57,761 bases of DNA from Planctomycetaceae bacterium. Lineage in GTDB: Bacteria > Planctomycetota > Planctomycetia > Pirellulales > Pirellulaceae. Shown in pieces: positions 1 through 8,822 of this stretch (position 1 is the first letter of the stretch; each line of letters begins with the position of its first letter). The notes under the pieces were generated by a model, which worked only from the letters and a program-made list of their open reading frames with translations, did no database searches and was not told where the DNA came from. The DNA lies in assembly GCA_002726515.1 (NCBI GenBank), contig PBTE01000222.1, positions 1 to 57,761 on the forward strand. The letters run 5' to 3'. Both the position numbers and the translations under genes were made by a program.

Positions 1-559
1 GTCCCGTTTTCAGCATTCTGGCGATGAGCCGGGCCGCTTCCCTGCCTCGTTGCAACTGATCGACGTGTGGATTGGTTCGATAAGCCATCAAGGCGTCACA
101 AGCACTCACCATTTTCGGACTGAGATTGGCGTGCGGGTCCAGGGTCCCGACGACAGGCATGTCGGCTCCCACCATTTCACGGACCCGCGACAACCAGAAA
201 CCGTCGGCGTCCGGTTCGTCTTCACTTACGGTGGCACCATGCGGGGCCACAAGCAGGCCGTCCAGCCTGCCACAACGTTCCAGTTCACCGAACATCGTGT
301 CCACCAAACGCCGAAACGACGCCGCTTCGACTCTGCCAAATGGAAGTGCACGGGCGGCAAACAGGGGCACCGCTTCTATGCCTTCCTCCTCCAACCCGCT
401 GAAGAATCCACCGATTTCATGGGGACCCGCCACGAAAGCTTCGCGGACCTCTTCTCCATGGGCGACCACCTCCGCAGAAAAATGTTCCCAGCGAGTCGGC
501 AGAGGCAAGAACGTGTTCGACTCCTGCAGTAATCCTAAAATTCCAACGCGCATGGGCAT
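1..559 (-). CDS. M81 family metallopeptidase (MlrC-like), 3' end cut by window edge
   Basis: Reading the reverse strand from ATG at 559 (or 553) gives about 185 uninterrupted residues that run off the left edge. The start reads MRVGILGLLQESNTF, the typical opening of M81/MlrC proteins with the early E-S/H-N-T-F motif. A later DPHAN motif (around residue 140) is the family's conserved metal-site segment, and VAPHGAT precedes it. M81 proteins are zinc peptidases related to microcystinase MlrC; most members have unknown substrates, so only the family is assigned. About 300 further residues should lie to the left. It is divergent from the M24 peptidase gene, with a 231-bp shared upstream region. 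Both ATGs lack a strong ribosome binding site, so the start is uncertain by two codons. Confidence 0.85.
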   Translation of the reverse strand, partial: MPMRVGILGLLQESNTFLPLPTRWEHFSAEVVAHGEEVREAFVAGPHEIGGFFSGLEEEGIEAVPLFAARALPFGRVEAASFRRLVDTMFGELERCGRLDGLLVAPHGATVSEDEPDADGFWLSRVREMVGADMPVVGTLDPHANLSPKMVSACDALMAYRTNPHVDQLQRGREAARLIARMLKTG

Positions 560-790
560 GAGTCGACAACTGAAAAATTCCGGTGTGGCTGAGTTGCGTC
601 GTAATGGCACCTCGAACAATGAAGGCGCTCGGGTATAATTCCACCATCGACCAACCCAGAAACCGACCACTTTACTGCGACTACCGGAAAAATCAATTCC
701 CCTCCAACAGCGAGGCTTGGCTAAAACCTCCCGCCATTTGTCACTTCACGCCCATCCAGTCCACGCGAAAGTAAGAAGGAGCCATCCAAC
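560..790. promoter_or_regulatory. divergent intergenic region with a TATAAT box
   Basis: This gap separates the reverse-strand M81 gene from the forward M24 gene and must carry both promoters. A perfect TATAAT lies at 634-639 on the forward strand, but no good -35 box is found 16-18 bases upstream, so it is only a weak promoter candidate. AGGAG at 777-781 serves as ribosome binding site for the M24 gene. Confidence 0.25.
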
Positions 791-1900
791 ATGAATGACC
801 CGTTTTCGGTTGATCCAGACGGCTGTCGAAGCCGACAGGCGAGATTGCTTGCTGAGCTTGAAAAACAAGATCTTTCCCTGGCACTTCTGACTCGCCCTGA
901 ATCGGTTCAGTGGTTGACCGGCGCCTGGGTGCCCCCTCCTTTGGCCTCCGTAGCAAGCATCGCCATCGATGGTGAAGTGAAACTTGTGGTGCCGCAACAC
1001 CTGGCCGAAATGCCTTTCGCTGCCGATTACGTGCTGCCCTACGACGCTCAGCTACTGGCGACACTGATCGACGATCAGCAGCGAGCCAGTTTCGAAGCCT
1101 TACAACAATCGTGGAGCACCACACCGTCACGCATCGGCGGAGAGTTTTCACTGCTCGGACATCAAATCACCCAAACCTGGCGGGCCGATTGGATCGACAT
1201 CGGAGAGGTAATCTTCGACCTGAGACGTTGTAAAGACCCCGATGAATTGCGCATGCTGGCACGCGCCAATGAAGCCAATCGTGCCATGTACGAGCACGCG
1301 CGCGGCGCAATTTGTCCGGGCATTTCCGAATTGGAAATGTACAACCAGTTGCAGGCGGTCGCGACGGAGACTCTGGGAGAACGGCTGACCTACTTCGGCC
1401 AGGATTTTCAATGCAACTCGCCAGGCGGTCCTCCGCGAAACAGGCGGGCAGAACCGGGTGAGTTGTACATTCTCGACCTGGGCGTGGGTTTCAGAGGTTA
1501 CCGGTCGGACAACTGCCGAACATTCTGTGTCGATTCGGAACCGGGTGAACAACAGCAGCGGGCCTGGGATGCCCTGGCCGCGGTTTTTCCAATTATCGAG
1601 TCCACCGTGCGTCCGGGAGCCAGTTGCCGGGACCTGTTTCACCACGTCGAACAACACCTGGCGGAGTTTCATCCCTGGAAATTTGGACATCACCTGGGAC
1701 ACGGTGTGGGACTCGCCGCACACGAAGCTCCACGTCTGAACTCCAACTGGAACAACACGTTCCGGGAAGGGGAGTTCTTTACCGTCGAACCAGGTCTTTA
1801 CCACGACGATTTGCGTGGTGGCATACGGCTGGAACAGAATTATCGAGTCACCGACAGTGGTGTCGAACTGCTGACAGATTGGCCGTTGCAACTCTCCTGA
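791..1900 (+). CDS. M24 family metallopeptidase (Xaa-Pro aminopeptidase-like)
   Basis: The 369-residue protein has the two-part layout of creatinase/PepP-type enzymes: an N-terminal creatinase-like domain (about residues 10-140) and a C-terminal pita-bread domain (about 150-369). All five metal ligands are visible: Asp229 (ILDLG), Asp240 (YRSDNCRTF), His304 (HHLGHGVG), Glu333 (TVEPGLY) and Glu348 (RLEQNYRV). Such enzymes remove an N-terminal residue ahead of proline or cleave prolyl dipeptides in the cytoplasm; no signal peptide is present. The ATG at 791 is preceded by AGGAG at normal spacing. It lies between two non-operonic neighbours and is probably transcribed alone. Related creatinase or ectoine-hydrolase activities cannot be excluded from sequence. 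Confidence 0.9.
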   Translation: MNDPFSVDPDGCRSRQARLLAELEKQDLSLALLTRPESVQWLTGAWVPPPLASVASIAIDGEVKLVVPQHLAEMPFAADYVLPYDAQLLATLIDDQQRASFEALQQSWSTTPSRIGGEFSLLGHQITQTWRADWIDIGEVIFDLRRCKDPDELRMLARANEANRAMYEHARGAICPGISELEMYNQLQAVATETLGERLTYFGQDFQCNSPGGPPRNRRAEPGELYILDLGVGFRGYRSDNCRTFCVDSEPGEQQQRAWDALAAVFPIIESTVRPGASCRDLFHHVEQHLAEFHPWKFGHHLGHGVGLAAHEAPRLNSNWNNTFREGEFFTVEPGLYHDDLRGGIRLEQNYRVTDSGVELLTDWPLQLS

Positions 1901-2503
1901 ACCACATCAATGCGGGATACCGGCGACGATTCCATCACGTGCCCCCTACCTGGCTTCCACCGGTGGCAGGCGCCGGGAAGCGAGACGGGAATCACGGAGC
2001 CTGTCATCCAGCAATCCTTGTAGGGGTCTTCGTTCTGCCTGGAAAGAGCAAACCAAAAGGCGCCGCTTGCTTGTCGATCACCACCCGAGGTTGGCGGGCG
2101 ACAATCTCGCACATCCACAATAGCAGGCAGCAAACCAGGCCCAACCACTGAGTTCCGGGAATTGACCTCTTACCAGCATGCTACTCGGTTGTGGCGAAAA
2201 ATGCGTCCCCAACCTATTGCCCTTAGAACCAGTAACGACAGGCCGGAAAAACACCGTCCACCGTCAATCAGCGTTCCGTTTTAAAACCTACCGGCTGAGC
2301 CACGAATTCGTCCTCGAAACTTTCACGACAGCGGTTTCCAGAGGACCGTTTTAGCAGGTCATTGTGTGGTGGAAACGCTTATCGTAAAACAGGAGAGTCT
2401 GAACCCGGGGTTAATAGATTCAGGCCCGGAGCATCGGTTGCTGATTTCCCCACGGCGCGCCAGCATCCTGATTTCGCGAGTCCGGTTCGCTCCCGCCGTT
2501 TGA
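1901..2503. other. 603-bp gap, no gene seen
   Basis: No frame on either strand shows a recognisable protein. The reading frames present are arginine/proline-rich products of GC-rich noncoding DNA. A 10-bp palindrome CCACCGGTGG sits at 1957-1966 without a loop. The right part should hold the FkbM promoter, but no clear -35/-10 pair was found. Confidence 0.5.
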
Positions 2504-3313
2504 ATGATGACTTTCGACCGAGGAGAGGGTAAGTTGAGTTTCGGGAAAAATTTGTACCGGGCGTATTTCAGAATCCTGCGGACCATTCCCTGGACGAGGA
2601 ATTGCACCACCCGCATCCAGTCCGGACCACTAAAAGGATATCGATTTGCCGTGGCGCCCGGTAATCCTTTTATCTTCGGTACGTACGAACTCGATTCCCT
2701 GACCAGTGTACTGTCGCAACTGAACAGCAAGGCAGTTGTTTTTGATCTGGGCGCACACGTGGGTTACTACTCCATGGCCCTGGCTACCAAACAAGGTGTT
2801 CAGGTCTACGCCTTTGAACCTTTCCCGACCAATCAGGCCCTGCTTGAGCGGCATTTAACTTTGAACCACGTTGAAAACGTCGAGGTCCTGCCCTACGCGG
2901 TCGCGGCTGAAGAGGGAACGGTGGAATTTTCCAATATCGACAACCCAACCGGAAACACCTACGTCACCCAATCGACCCATTTCCAAATGTCACACGGGGT
3001 GATCAGCGTTCCCAAGATTTCGATTGATCACCTGGTCATTGAAAAAAGCCGGTTACGGCCTCCTGACCTCATAAAGATCGATGTGGAAGGGGCCGAACAC
3101 GACGTCCTGCTGGGGGCACGCCAGACCATCGAAAAGTTCCGCCCCATCATCCTGTTGGCAACCCACGACTTCCACCTGGAAGGTGTCAAAGACCAATGCC
3201 TCGAATTCCTACGGTCACGTGATTACCAAGTAAAACCGACCGACGAAGGAAAAAGCCTCCCGGGCCTGGAGGACTTTGTCGCCACCCCGAGTGAAATGAA
3301 GCCCGCCCTGTAA
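2504..3313 (+). CDS. FkbM family SAM-dependent methyltransferase
   Basis: The 269-residue protein carries the SAM-binding motif VFDLGAHVGYYS (around residues 77-88), the acidic motif II region (YAFEPFP) and the FkbM-specific IKIDVEGAEHDVLLGA segment near residue 190. FkbM enzymes O-methylate hydroxyl groups on polyketides, sugars or cell-surface glycans; the substrate here is unknown. It has no signal peptide and no operon partner. Two starts compete: ATG at 2504, and TTG at 2534, which is the one preceded by GAGGAG at 2519-2524. The TTG start would shorten the N-terminus by ten poorly conserved residues. Confidence 0.88.
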   Translation: MMTFDRGEGKLSFGKNLYRAYFRILRTIPWTRNCTTRIQSGPLKGYRFAVAPGNPFIFGTYELDSLTSVLSQLNSKAVVFDLGAHVGYYSMALATKQGVQVYAFEPFPTNQALLERHLTLNHVENVEVLPYAVAAEEGTVEFSNIDNPTGNTYVTQSTHFQMSHGVISVPKISIDHLVIEKSRLRPPDLIKIDVEGAEHDVLLGARQTIEKFRPIILLATHDFHLEGVKDQCLEFLRSRDYQVKPTDEGKSLPGLEDFVATPSEMKPAL

Positions 3314-3335
3314 GATTCAGGCCGCAGTGATCAAT

Positions 3336-3348
3336 CCCGTGTTACGGG
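3336..3348. terminator. weak hairpin between convergent FkbM and DUF1501 genes
   Basis: CCCGT-gtt-ACGGG forms a 5-bp stem, extendable by one G-T pair, about 25 bases after the FkbM stop. There is no U-tract. It is a weak terminator candidate. Confidence 0.2.
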
Positions 3349-3463
3349 GTGGTCCGGCCCGTGGCTCCAAGTGACATGAACGGCCCCGGCAGCCGGCTCG
3401 ACTGCGATGATCATCACTGGCGGCCGCCGGCAAAAAGAAACGCCCTTCAGACCATGTTACCGC

Positions 3464-4927
3464 TCAGGCAACGATGTCTTGCAACACGTTGCCACCCAGA
3501 TTGGTCAGTTGCCGCCAGCGACCCGCATGGAAGTACCGGAGTCGATCATCCTCCAGTCCCATCAGGTGCAAAATCGTCGCGTGCACGTCATGCACAGGTA
3601 TGCTCTCACCCACTGCCCTTAAACCAAATTCATCGGTTTCGCCAGCCGTCGCCCCTGCCTTGACGCCACCGCCAGCCATCCACATCACCAGCGCATACTG
3701 ATTGTGGTCACGTCCCGGTGTCTTGGAAGGGGGAATATTGTTCATGAAAGGCGTGCGTCCCATTTCAGAAGCCCACACGACCAACGTGTCACGCAACATT
3801 CCCCGCTGCTTGAGATCCTTTAATAAACCGGCAATCGGACGATCGACTTCCCCAGCGTGCCTGGGCATCTTTCCGCCGATGTCTCCATGGTCGTCCCAAC
3901 TGTATTTTTTGTTTTCAACCCCGTGCACCAACAAGGTAAACCGGACCCCCTGCTCTGCCATCCGCCGCGCCAGCAGGCACTGTCGACCGAATCCAGCGGT
4001 CGTCGTGTTGTCCAATCCATACAGCTGCCTGGTCGCCGCGGTCTCCCGTGACAAATCAACAACTTCCGGCGCCTCCATCTGCATACGGTAAGCCAATTCG
4101 TAAGCGCTGATGCGCGCCTCCAGATCATTGGTCTCTTGACGCGCGGCAGCATGTTGCGTGTTAAGCCGATTGAGCAGATCAAACTCAAGGCGTTGTTGTT
4201 CCCGGGACATTCCAGCCGGTCGCCGGAGATTGATGACTGGCGAACCTTCAGATCGAAACAAGGTTCCCTGATAGGAAGCGGGCAGGAATCCATTGCCCCA
4301 GACATCGGCACCATTCATCGGGGCTCCACGTGGATCTTGAATGACCACGTAACCCGGCATGTCCTGATTGGAAGTGCCCAGCCCGTAATTGACCCACGAA
4401 CCCACCGACGGATTGCCGGGAAAAATCGATCCCGTGTTCATGTGCAAGGTCGCCGGACCATGATTATTATTATCGATCTTGATACCATGTACGAAAGCCA
4501 GATCATCAACACACTTGGCCAGGTGTGGGAAAAGATCGCAGATGTAACGACCCGACTGACCGTGCTGTCCAAAACCAAACCGGGTAGGAAATACCACGTA
4601 GGGAAAATTTGACTTGCCTGCCAGTTCCCCCTTGAGATTGGACATTTTCGGCATCGCTTGGCCGGCGTATTTCTCCAGATTCGGTTTGTATTCAAAAGTC
4701 TCCAGCTGGCTGGCGCCCCCGGCCATGAAAACGAAGATGCAACGCTTCGCCTTCGACTGATGATGGGGTGGCCGGACAGCCAGCGGATTGAGCGACTGGT
4801 CGGCAGCCGAAGCGTCGCTGGCCAAAAGGTCTCCCAGTCCCAACAGGCCCAGACCATTGAACGCGCGGGCCAACAAGTCGCGTCGCGTCAATTTAAAACG
4901 CCGACCGAAGTCATGGATCATCGACAT
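3464..4927 (-). CDS. DUF1501 domain-containing protein, Tat-type N-terminus
   Basis: From ATG at 4927 this is a 487-residue member of the DUF1501 family, a sulfatase/alkaline-phosphatase-superfamily-like group expanded in Planctomycetota. The N-terminus has a Tat-like stretch (TRRDLLARA, then a hydrophobic segment ending in ASDASAA), so export is expected. Typical family blocks are FVFMAGGASQLETF, VHGIKIDNNNHGPA, RRMAEQGVRFTLLVHG and ASEMGRTPF, plus the C-terminal HATILHLMGL. The frame is open to a longer start at 4990, but that would overlap the end of the PSD1 gene; 4927 leaves an 18-base spacer and an AAAGG site, so it is preferred. The upstream DUF1549/DUF1553 gene is the standard partner and the two likely form an operon. 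Enzymatic function is not established. Confidence 0.92.
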   Translation of the reverse strand: MSMIHDFGRRFKLTRRDLLARAFNGLGLLGLGDLLASDASAADQSLNPLAVRPPHHQSKAKRCIFVFMAGGASQLETFEYKPNLEKYAGQAMPKMSNLKGELAGKSNFPYVVFPTRFGFGQHGQSGRYICDLFPHLAKCVDDLAFVHGIKIDNNNHGPATLHMNTGSIFPGNPSVGSWVNYGLGTSNQDMPGYVVIQDPRGAPMNGADVWGNGFLPASYQGTLFRSEGSPVINLRRPAGMSREQQRLEFDLLNRLNTQHAAARQETNDLEARISAYELAYRMQMEAPEVVDLSRETAATRQLYGLDNTTTAGFGRQCLLARRMAEQGVRFTLLVHGVENKKYSWDDHGDIGGKMPRHAGEVDRPIAGLLKDLKQRGMLRDTLVVWASEMGRTPFMNNIPPSKTPGRDHNQYALVMWMAGGGVKAGATAGETDEFGLRAVGESIPVHDVHATILHLMGLEDDRLRYFHAGRWRQLTNLGGNVLQDIVA

Positions 4928-4944
4928 CTGATCAACCTTTTCAC

Positions 4945-7011
4945 TCAGTCTACATAAATGAATTCGTTCGTATTCAGTAGGACCCGACAAAGACCGGCCA
5001 GTCCGGCCGACCTCGGCTGGCTGGCTGCGAACAAGTCCAGGGCCTGGTCTTGTTCACTCGAGGTGGGCGACCGCCCTAACACGAGCCGGAATGCACATTG
5101 GACTTGTTCCGCCCCGCCAGAACCGGCCTCGGCACGCACGCGTTCTACCAGGTACGGCAATTCGGTATTGACCAGCGGTCCATTGTACATGGAGAGCGAC
5201 TGCAAAGCAGTCACGGAATTACGCCGTTGAGCGCAGGAATCGCTGACAACCTGCGCATCAAACGCATCCAGCAGAGGCATGTTCAGCGAGCGCCTCTGGA
5301 AAATATAAATGCTGCGTTTACGACTTTCGGGTCCGGTAGAAGTCTCCCAGCGTATCTCGCCCATGACCTTCTGACGCTCCGCAAGATCGTCGGGCAATGG
5401 CGGGAAAACTGGCAAACCTCCCAAATCCCGGTTCAGTCGTCCGCTCACGTGCAATATGCTGTCGCGAATCGCTTCCCCCTCCAAACGACGACGGCGAAAC
5501 TTCCATAATAAATGGTTTTCTGTGTCGGCTTCCTGTGCTTTCGCATGGGTTCTACGAGACGTCTGTCGATACGTGGTGGAGACCAGCATCAAGCGTTGCA
5601 GCGACTTGATACTCCAACGCTTTTCAACAAAGCGGCGGGCGAGCCAATCGAGTAGCTCGGGATGCGTGGGTTCCGATCCCAGGTTTCCAAAATCGCTGGG
5701 AGTGGCAGCAATCCCACGACCAAAATGATGCTGCCACAGCCGATTCACCAGCACACGGGCGGCTAAAGGATTGTCCGGGTCCGCAATCCACTTGGCCAGT
5801 GCCAATCGTCGTCCACGAGTGGGCCATCGCCCGTATGGATCCAGGCGAATTTCGGCGGGCAGTTGGTGCCCGGTCAGCGCCACCGGAAAGCCGGGCCACA
5901 CCCTTTCTCCCAAATTGTCATACTCTCCTCGCACCATCACATGGGACGCGGGAACACCGGGACCGAAAGGTGGTCCCAAGGAATGCGTGAGCGCGTAGGC
6001 CATGGGTCGCAGTCGCAGCAGCACATTTTTCAGGGTCTTCACACGTGCTTCATTTTTAGATTTTTCAGCGACCTCTATTTCCCGATGAATTTTCTTTTTC
6101 AAGCCCCGGATCCTCTGTTCCTGTCCGTGACGGTAAAACGGAGCCGGTAACGATTGGCCAATCTGGTAGATGTCGTCCGGGAGCGGGGCCGGTAACGCCA
6201 CCGTGGCGAAAAACGCCTTCATTCGGTAGAAATCCTTGGTCGAAATTTCGTCGTATTTGTGGTCATGACATTGGGCACAACCGAGGGTGATTCCCAAAAA
6301 CACCGAACCAACTGTCGACGTCATCTCGCTGAGCATCTCGTGGCGGGTTTTATCACCACGAGGCTCCGTAAACGGCGCCAAACGCAAAAAAGTCGTCGCC
6401 ACGATACCTTCAGGGTCGGGAATGGGTAAGCGGGCGGGGCTGAGAACATCCGGCATCTCGTCGCCGGCAAGCTGCTGTGTGATAAACAGATTGAAAGGTT
6501 TGTCCAGGTTGAACGCATCGATGACGTAGTCACGGTAACGCCAGGCAAAATAGACTTCCGGGTCCCCTTCGTACCCAACCGTGTCAGAATAGCGTGCAAG
6601 ATCAAGCCAAAACCGGGCCCACCGTTCACCATAGCCCGGATGGGCCAACAAGCGGTCGACCACGCGTTGTGGCGCCACCGGCGACGGGTCGTTCACGAAC
6701 GCATCGATTTGAGACGAAGTGGGCGGCAGGCCAATCACGTCCAGGTAGACGCGCCGCAACCACGTCCGCCGGTCTGCGGGTTCCGCCGGCGGCAGGTCGT
6801 GACGCTCGAGTCGTTGAAGGATAAAGCTGTCCAACACACCGGTGGGCCACACCGAGTTATGCACTTGGGGTACTGCTTGTTGGAGAGGAGACTGATAGGA
6901 CCAGTGCGAGCTCACCGGGACTTTTGAAGCCGTCCTCGAGTCGACAGGAGAATCTGCGCGTCCCGCGACGGTCGGCAATAACAAAACAAGTAAATAACCA
7001 GCTATGCGCAT
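4945..7011 (-). CDS. PSD1-type DUF1549/DUF1553 protein without the PSCyt1 domain
   Basis: From ATG at 7011 the 688-residue protein starts with a signal peptide (MRIAGYLLVLLLPTVAGRA). The DUF1549 domain (about residues 60-260) shows WLRRVYLDVIGLPPT, GYGERWARFWLDLARYSD and a CxxCH motif in LGCAQCHDHKYD. The DUF1553 domain (about 410-660) shows ARVLVNRLWQHHFGRGI and LLDWLARRFVE. CxxCH is usually read as a haem attachment site, though this one is a fixed part of DUF1549 and haem binding is unproven. Many paralogues carry an extra N-terminal planctomycete cytochrome domain (PSCyt1) with its own CxxCH; that domain is absent here. It precedes the DUF1501 gene by 18 bases. A start at 7089 is open, but only 7011 places the signal peptide at the N-terminus. 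Confidence 0.9.
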   Translation of the reverse strand: MRIAGYLLVLLLPTVAGRADSPVDSRTASKVPVSSHWSYQSPLQQAVPQVHNSVWPTGVLDSFILQRLERHDLPPAEPADRRTWLRRVYLDVIGLPPTSSQIDAFVNDPSPVAPQRVVDRLLAHPGYGERWARFWLDLARYSDTVGYEGDPEVYFAWRYRDYVIDAFNLDKPFNLFITQQLAGDEMPDVLSPARLPIPDPEGIVATTFLRLAPFTEPRGDKTRHEMLSEMTSTVGSVFLGITLGCAQCHDHKYDEISTKDFYRMKAFFATVALPAPLPDDIYQIGQSLPAPFYRHGQEQRIRGLKKKIHREIEVAEKSKNEARVKTLKNVLLRLRPMAYALTHSLGPPFGPGVPASHVMVRGEYDNLGERVWPGFPVALTGHQLPAEIRLDPYGRWPTRGRRLALAKWIADPDNPLAARVLVNRLWQHHFGRGIAATPSDFGNLGSEPTHPELLDWLARRFVEKRWSIKSLQRLMLVSTTYRQTSRRTHAKAQEADTENHLLWKFRRRRLEGEAIRDSILHVSGRLNRDLGGLPVFPPLPDDLAERQKVMGEIRWETSTGPESRKRSIYIFQRRSLNMPLLDAFDAQVVSDSCAQRRNSVTALQSLSMYNGPLVNTELPYLVERVRAEAGSGGAEQVQCAFRLVLGRSPTSSEQDQALDLFAASQPRSAGLAGLCRVLLNTNEFIYVD

Positions 7012-7135
7012 AACGACAAATCCTGACGACAAATCCGGGTCCGGCTCCTGCAAGTTGTCTATTATGCCAGTTACATCACCAAGAGGCAAGCAAAGGATCC
7101 CGCCCAGAGATACTTCAGGCAGGGAATTTTATGTG

Positions 7136-8275
7136 TTACAGCCGGCCCAAACCAAACATCTCTGAACCTGGATCATCATGCCGGCCCTCAAAGAGATCCG
7201 AAACAATTTCGCCAATCATCGAGGCAAATTTAAAACCGTGTCCCGAACACCCCCCCACTACGAGAACTTCGGAATGCTGCGGGTGAAAATCAATCAAAAA
7301 ATTTCTGTCCGGTGTATTCGTATACAGGCATACGGCGTGGTCGAGGATCCTGCCGTTGGCCTCTGGCAGAAATCGCGTGAGTAATCGTCGCACGCTATTG
7401 ATGTCTTCTTCTTCCAATGCACGGTTGACACTGTCCGGTTCGACCTGCGGACCACCATGATGATGAGCAACTTTCACTCCCCGCCCAAGATCCGGAAATC
7501 CATAAAAAACGTTTTCCATCCCATGTTCCCAGGAGAAAACAGGACAGCGCTCGGGTGCAAACCACTGCTGACGCGTCACGGGTTCCAACCAGATTTGTAC
7601 CTGGCGTTCTACCCACAAAGGCAGGTTCAGTTCGGCCAAAAGTTGGCTGCACCAAGGCCCGGCACAAATTACCAGTCTTTGGGCACGGTACGTTTCGCGT
7701 TCAGAACGAACTTCGACACTGTCTCGATTCACGTCCCAGGTGTGCACCAGTTCATTAAATCTCAGTTCTCCGCCCAACTCAACCGTCCGCGACAACAGTG
7801 CCTCGATACACGCTTCAACATGCAGAATACCACCACTGGGCTCCCAAATTCCGCACATGCTAGGGTCTGGCTTGAAAAGTGGCCAACGACGTTCCAGTTC
7901 CAAATGGTCCAACTCTTGACATTGAATCGAGTGTCGGCAGAGACTGGCACGGGTCGACGTGATCAGTTGAGAATCGGGGGTTCCCATCAATAGCAGCCCT
8001 GTCCTGCTCAGGAGGGGTTTTCCGACGTGACGTTCTAACTCCTCCCAACCTGCATAAGCACGCTGTACGTAGGGCACGTACCGCTGGTCGTCTCCGTAAG
8101 CCATGCGAATGACTCGTGAATGTCCATGGCTGGACCCCTGCACATGGGGAGGGTGGAAGCGGTCCAGACCGAGGACCTTGAGACCGGCGCCGGACAAATG
8201 GTGAGCTACTCCGCTCCCCATGGCGCCAAGTCCCACGACAATCACGTCAAAATGGTTTTGAGCAGGCATTCGCAA
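7136..8275 (-). CDS. solA: FAD-dependent oxidoreductase, N-methyl-L-tryptophan oxidase / sarcosine oxidase-like
   Basis: The 379-residue size and motifs match monomeric sarcosine oxidase and SolA. The N-terminal Rossmann motif is VIVVGLGAMGSG (about 11-22), followed by the family signature GSSHGHSRVIRMAY (47-60). Cys316 in AVCLYTNTPDRNF aligns with the cysteine that binds FAD covalently in monomeric sarcosine oxidase. The C-terminal VVGGCSGHGFKFA block is also typical. The enzyme would oxidatively demethylate an N-methyl amino acid, giving formaldehyde and hydrogen peroxide. The choice between sarcosine, N-methyltryptophan and related substrates cannot be made from sequence, so the symbol is tentative. 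No signal peptide and no obvious operon partner. Confidence 0.85.
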   Translation of the reverse strand: MRMPAQNHFDVIVVGLGAMGSGVAHHLSGAGLKVLGLDRFHPPHVQGSSHGHSRVIRMAYGDDQRYVPYVQRAYAGWEELERHVGKPLLSRTGLLLMGTPDSQLITSTRASLCRHSIQCQELDHLELERRWPLFKPDPSMCGIWEPSGGILHVEACIEALLSRTVELGGELRFNELVHTWDVNRDSVEVRSERETYRAQRLVICAGPWCSQLLAELNLPLWVERQVQIWLEPVTRQQWFAPERCPVFSWEHGMENVFYGFPDLGRGVKVAHHHGGPQVEPDSVNRALEEEDINSVRRLLTRFLPEANGRILDHAVCLYTNTPDRNFLIDFHPQHSEVLVVGGCSGHGFKFASMIGEIVSDLFEGRHDDPGSEMFGLGRL

Positions 8276-8822
8276 GAGTTGTCCCAGCGGCTTGCCAAGT
8301 TCATAGTTGACTTACAATTGGAAACCGAACCCAAGTGTCACGTCGAGACCAAACGTTTCCAGTTCAACCTGGCCACACGGGCTCAGGCGAATTGCCGGAA
8401 CCGGGCAGAAAAGAGGGCCTGTTTTTACCAATTTTTCAAACGTAAAAATTTCGGAAAATTGCGCCCCTATTGACTCGCAAAAACCCGCAATGCGGCGAAC
8501 GACACTCTACCAACTCCCGGGAACGGACCGCCCCGTTACACCCTTCCAACACGAGGTTTACGTCAACGGGTCGGACGCCCCACAACCACCACTGGCGGTC
8601 GACCTGAGCAGTCCGGAGTTCGTGGTGGACCACTGGTTCAGCGGGAGTTTTTCAGTATCTCTAACATTATTTTCCCACCCCTGGCGAACCTCCCCTATCT
8701 CCTGTATTTTACCCCCTCTACCCCTCTCCCGCACTACGCCCCCTCCGTTTACATTGGTTTGTTCGACAACTCGAACAGTTCCTCCCTGTCACATTTCATT
8801 TCCTTTGAAAGGAAGCTGTCTG
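8276..8822. other. 547-bp gap with a pyrimidine-rich tract
   Basis: A forward frame is open upstream of the thioredoxin-like gene from 8307, but its residues 1-172 resemble nothing and precede a signal peptide, so it is treated as noncoding. Between about 8650 and 8755 the forward strand is strikingly C/T-rich with few purines. This region must hold divergent promoters for the SolA-like gene and the thioredoxin-like gene. No clear promoter boxes were identified. Confidence 0.45.

Noticed and set aside
50-638. Two forward frames of 160-170 codons at the left end
   Set aside because: Both are antisense to the M81 gene, which has clear family motifs on the reverse strand.
8307-8822. 172-codon in-frame extension ahead of the thioredoxin-like gene
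   Set aside because: The extension has no recognisable features and is followed by a ribosome binding site and a signal peptide start at 8823, so it is an accidental open frame.
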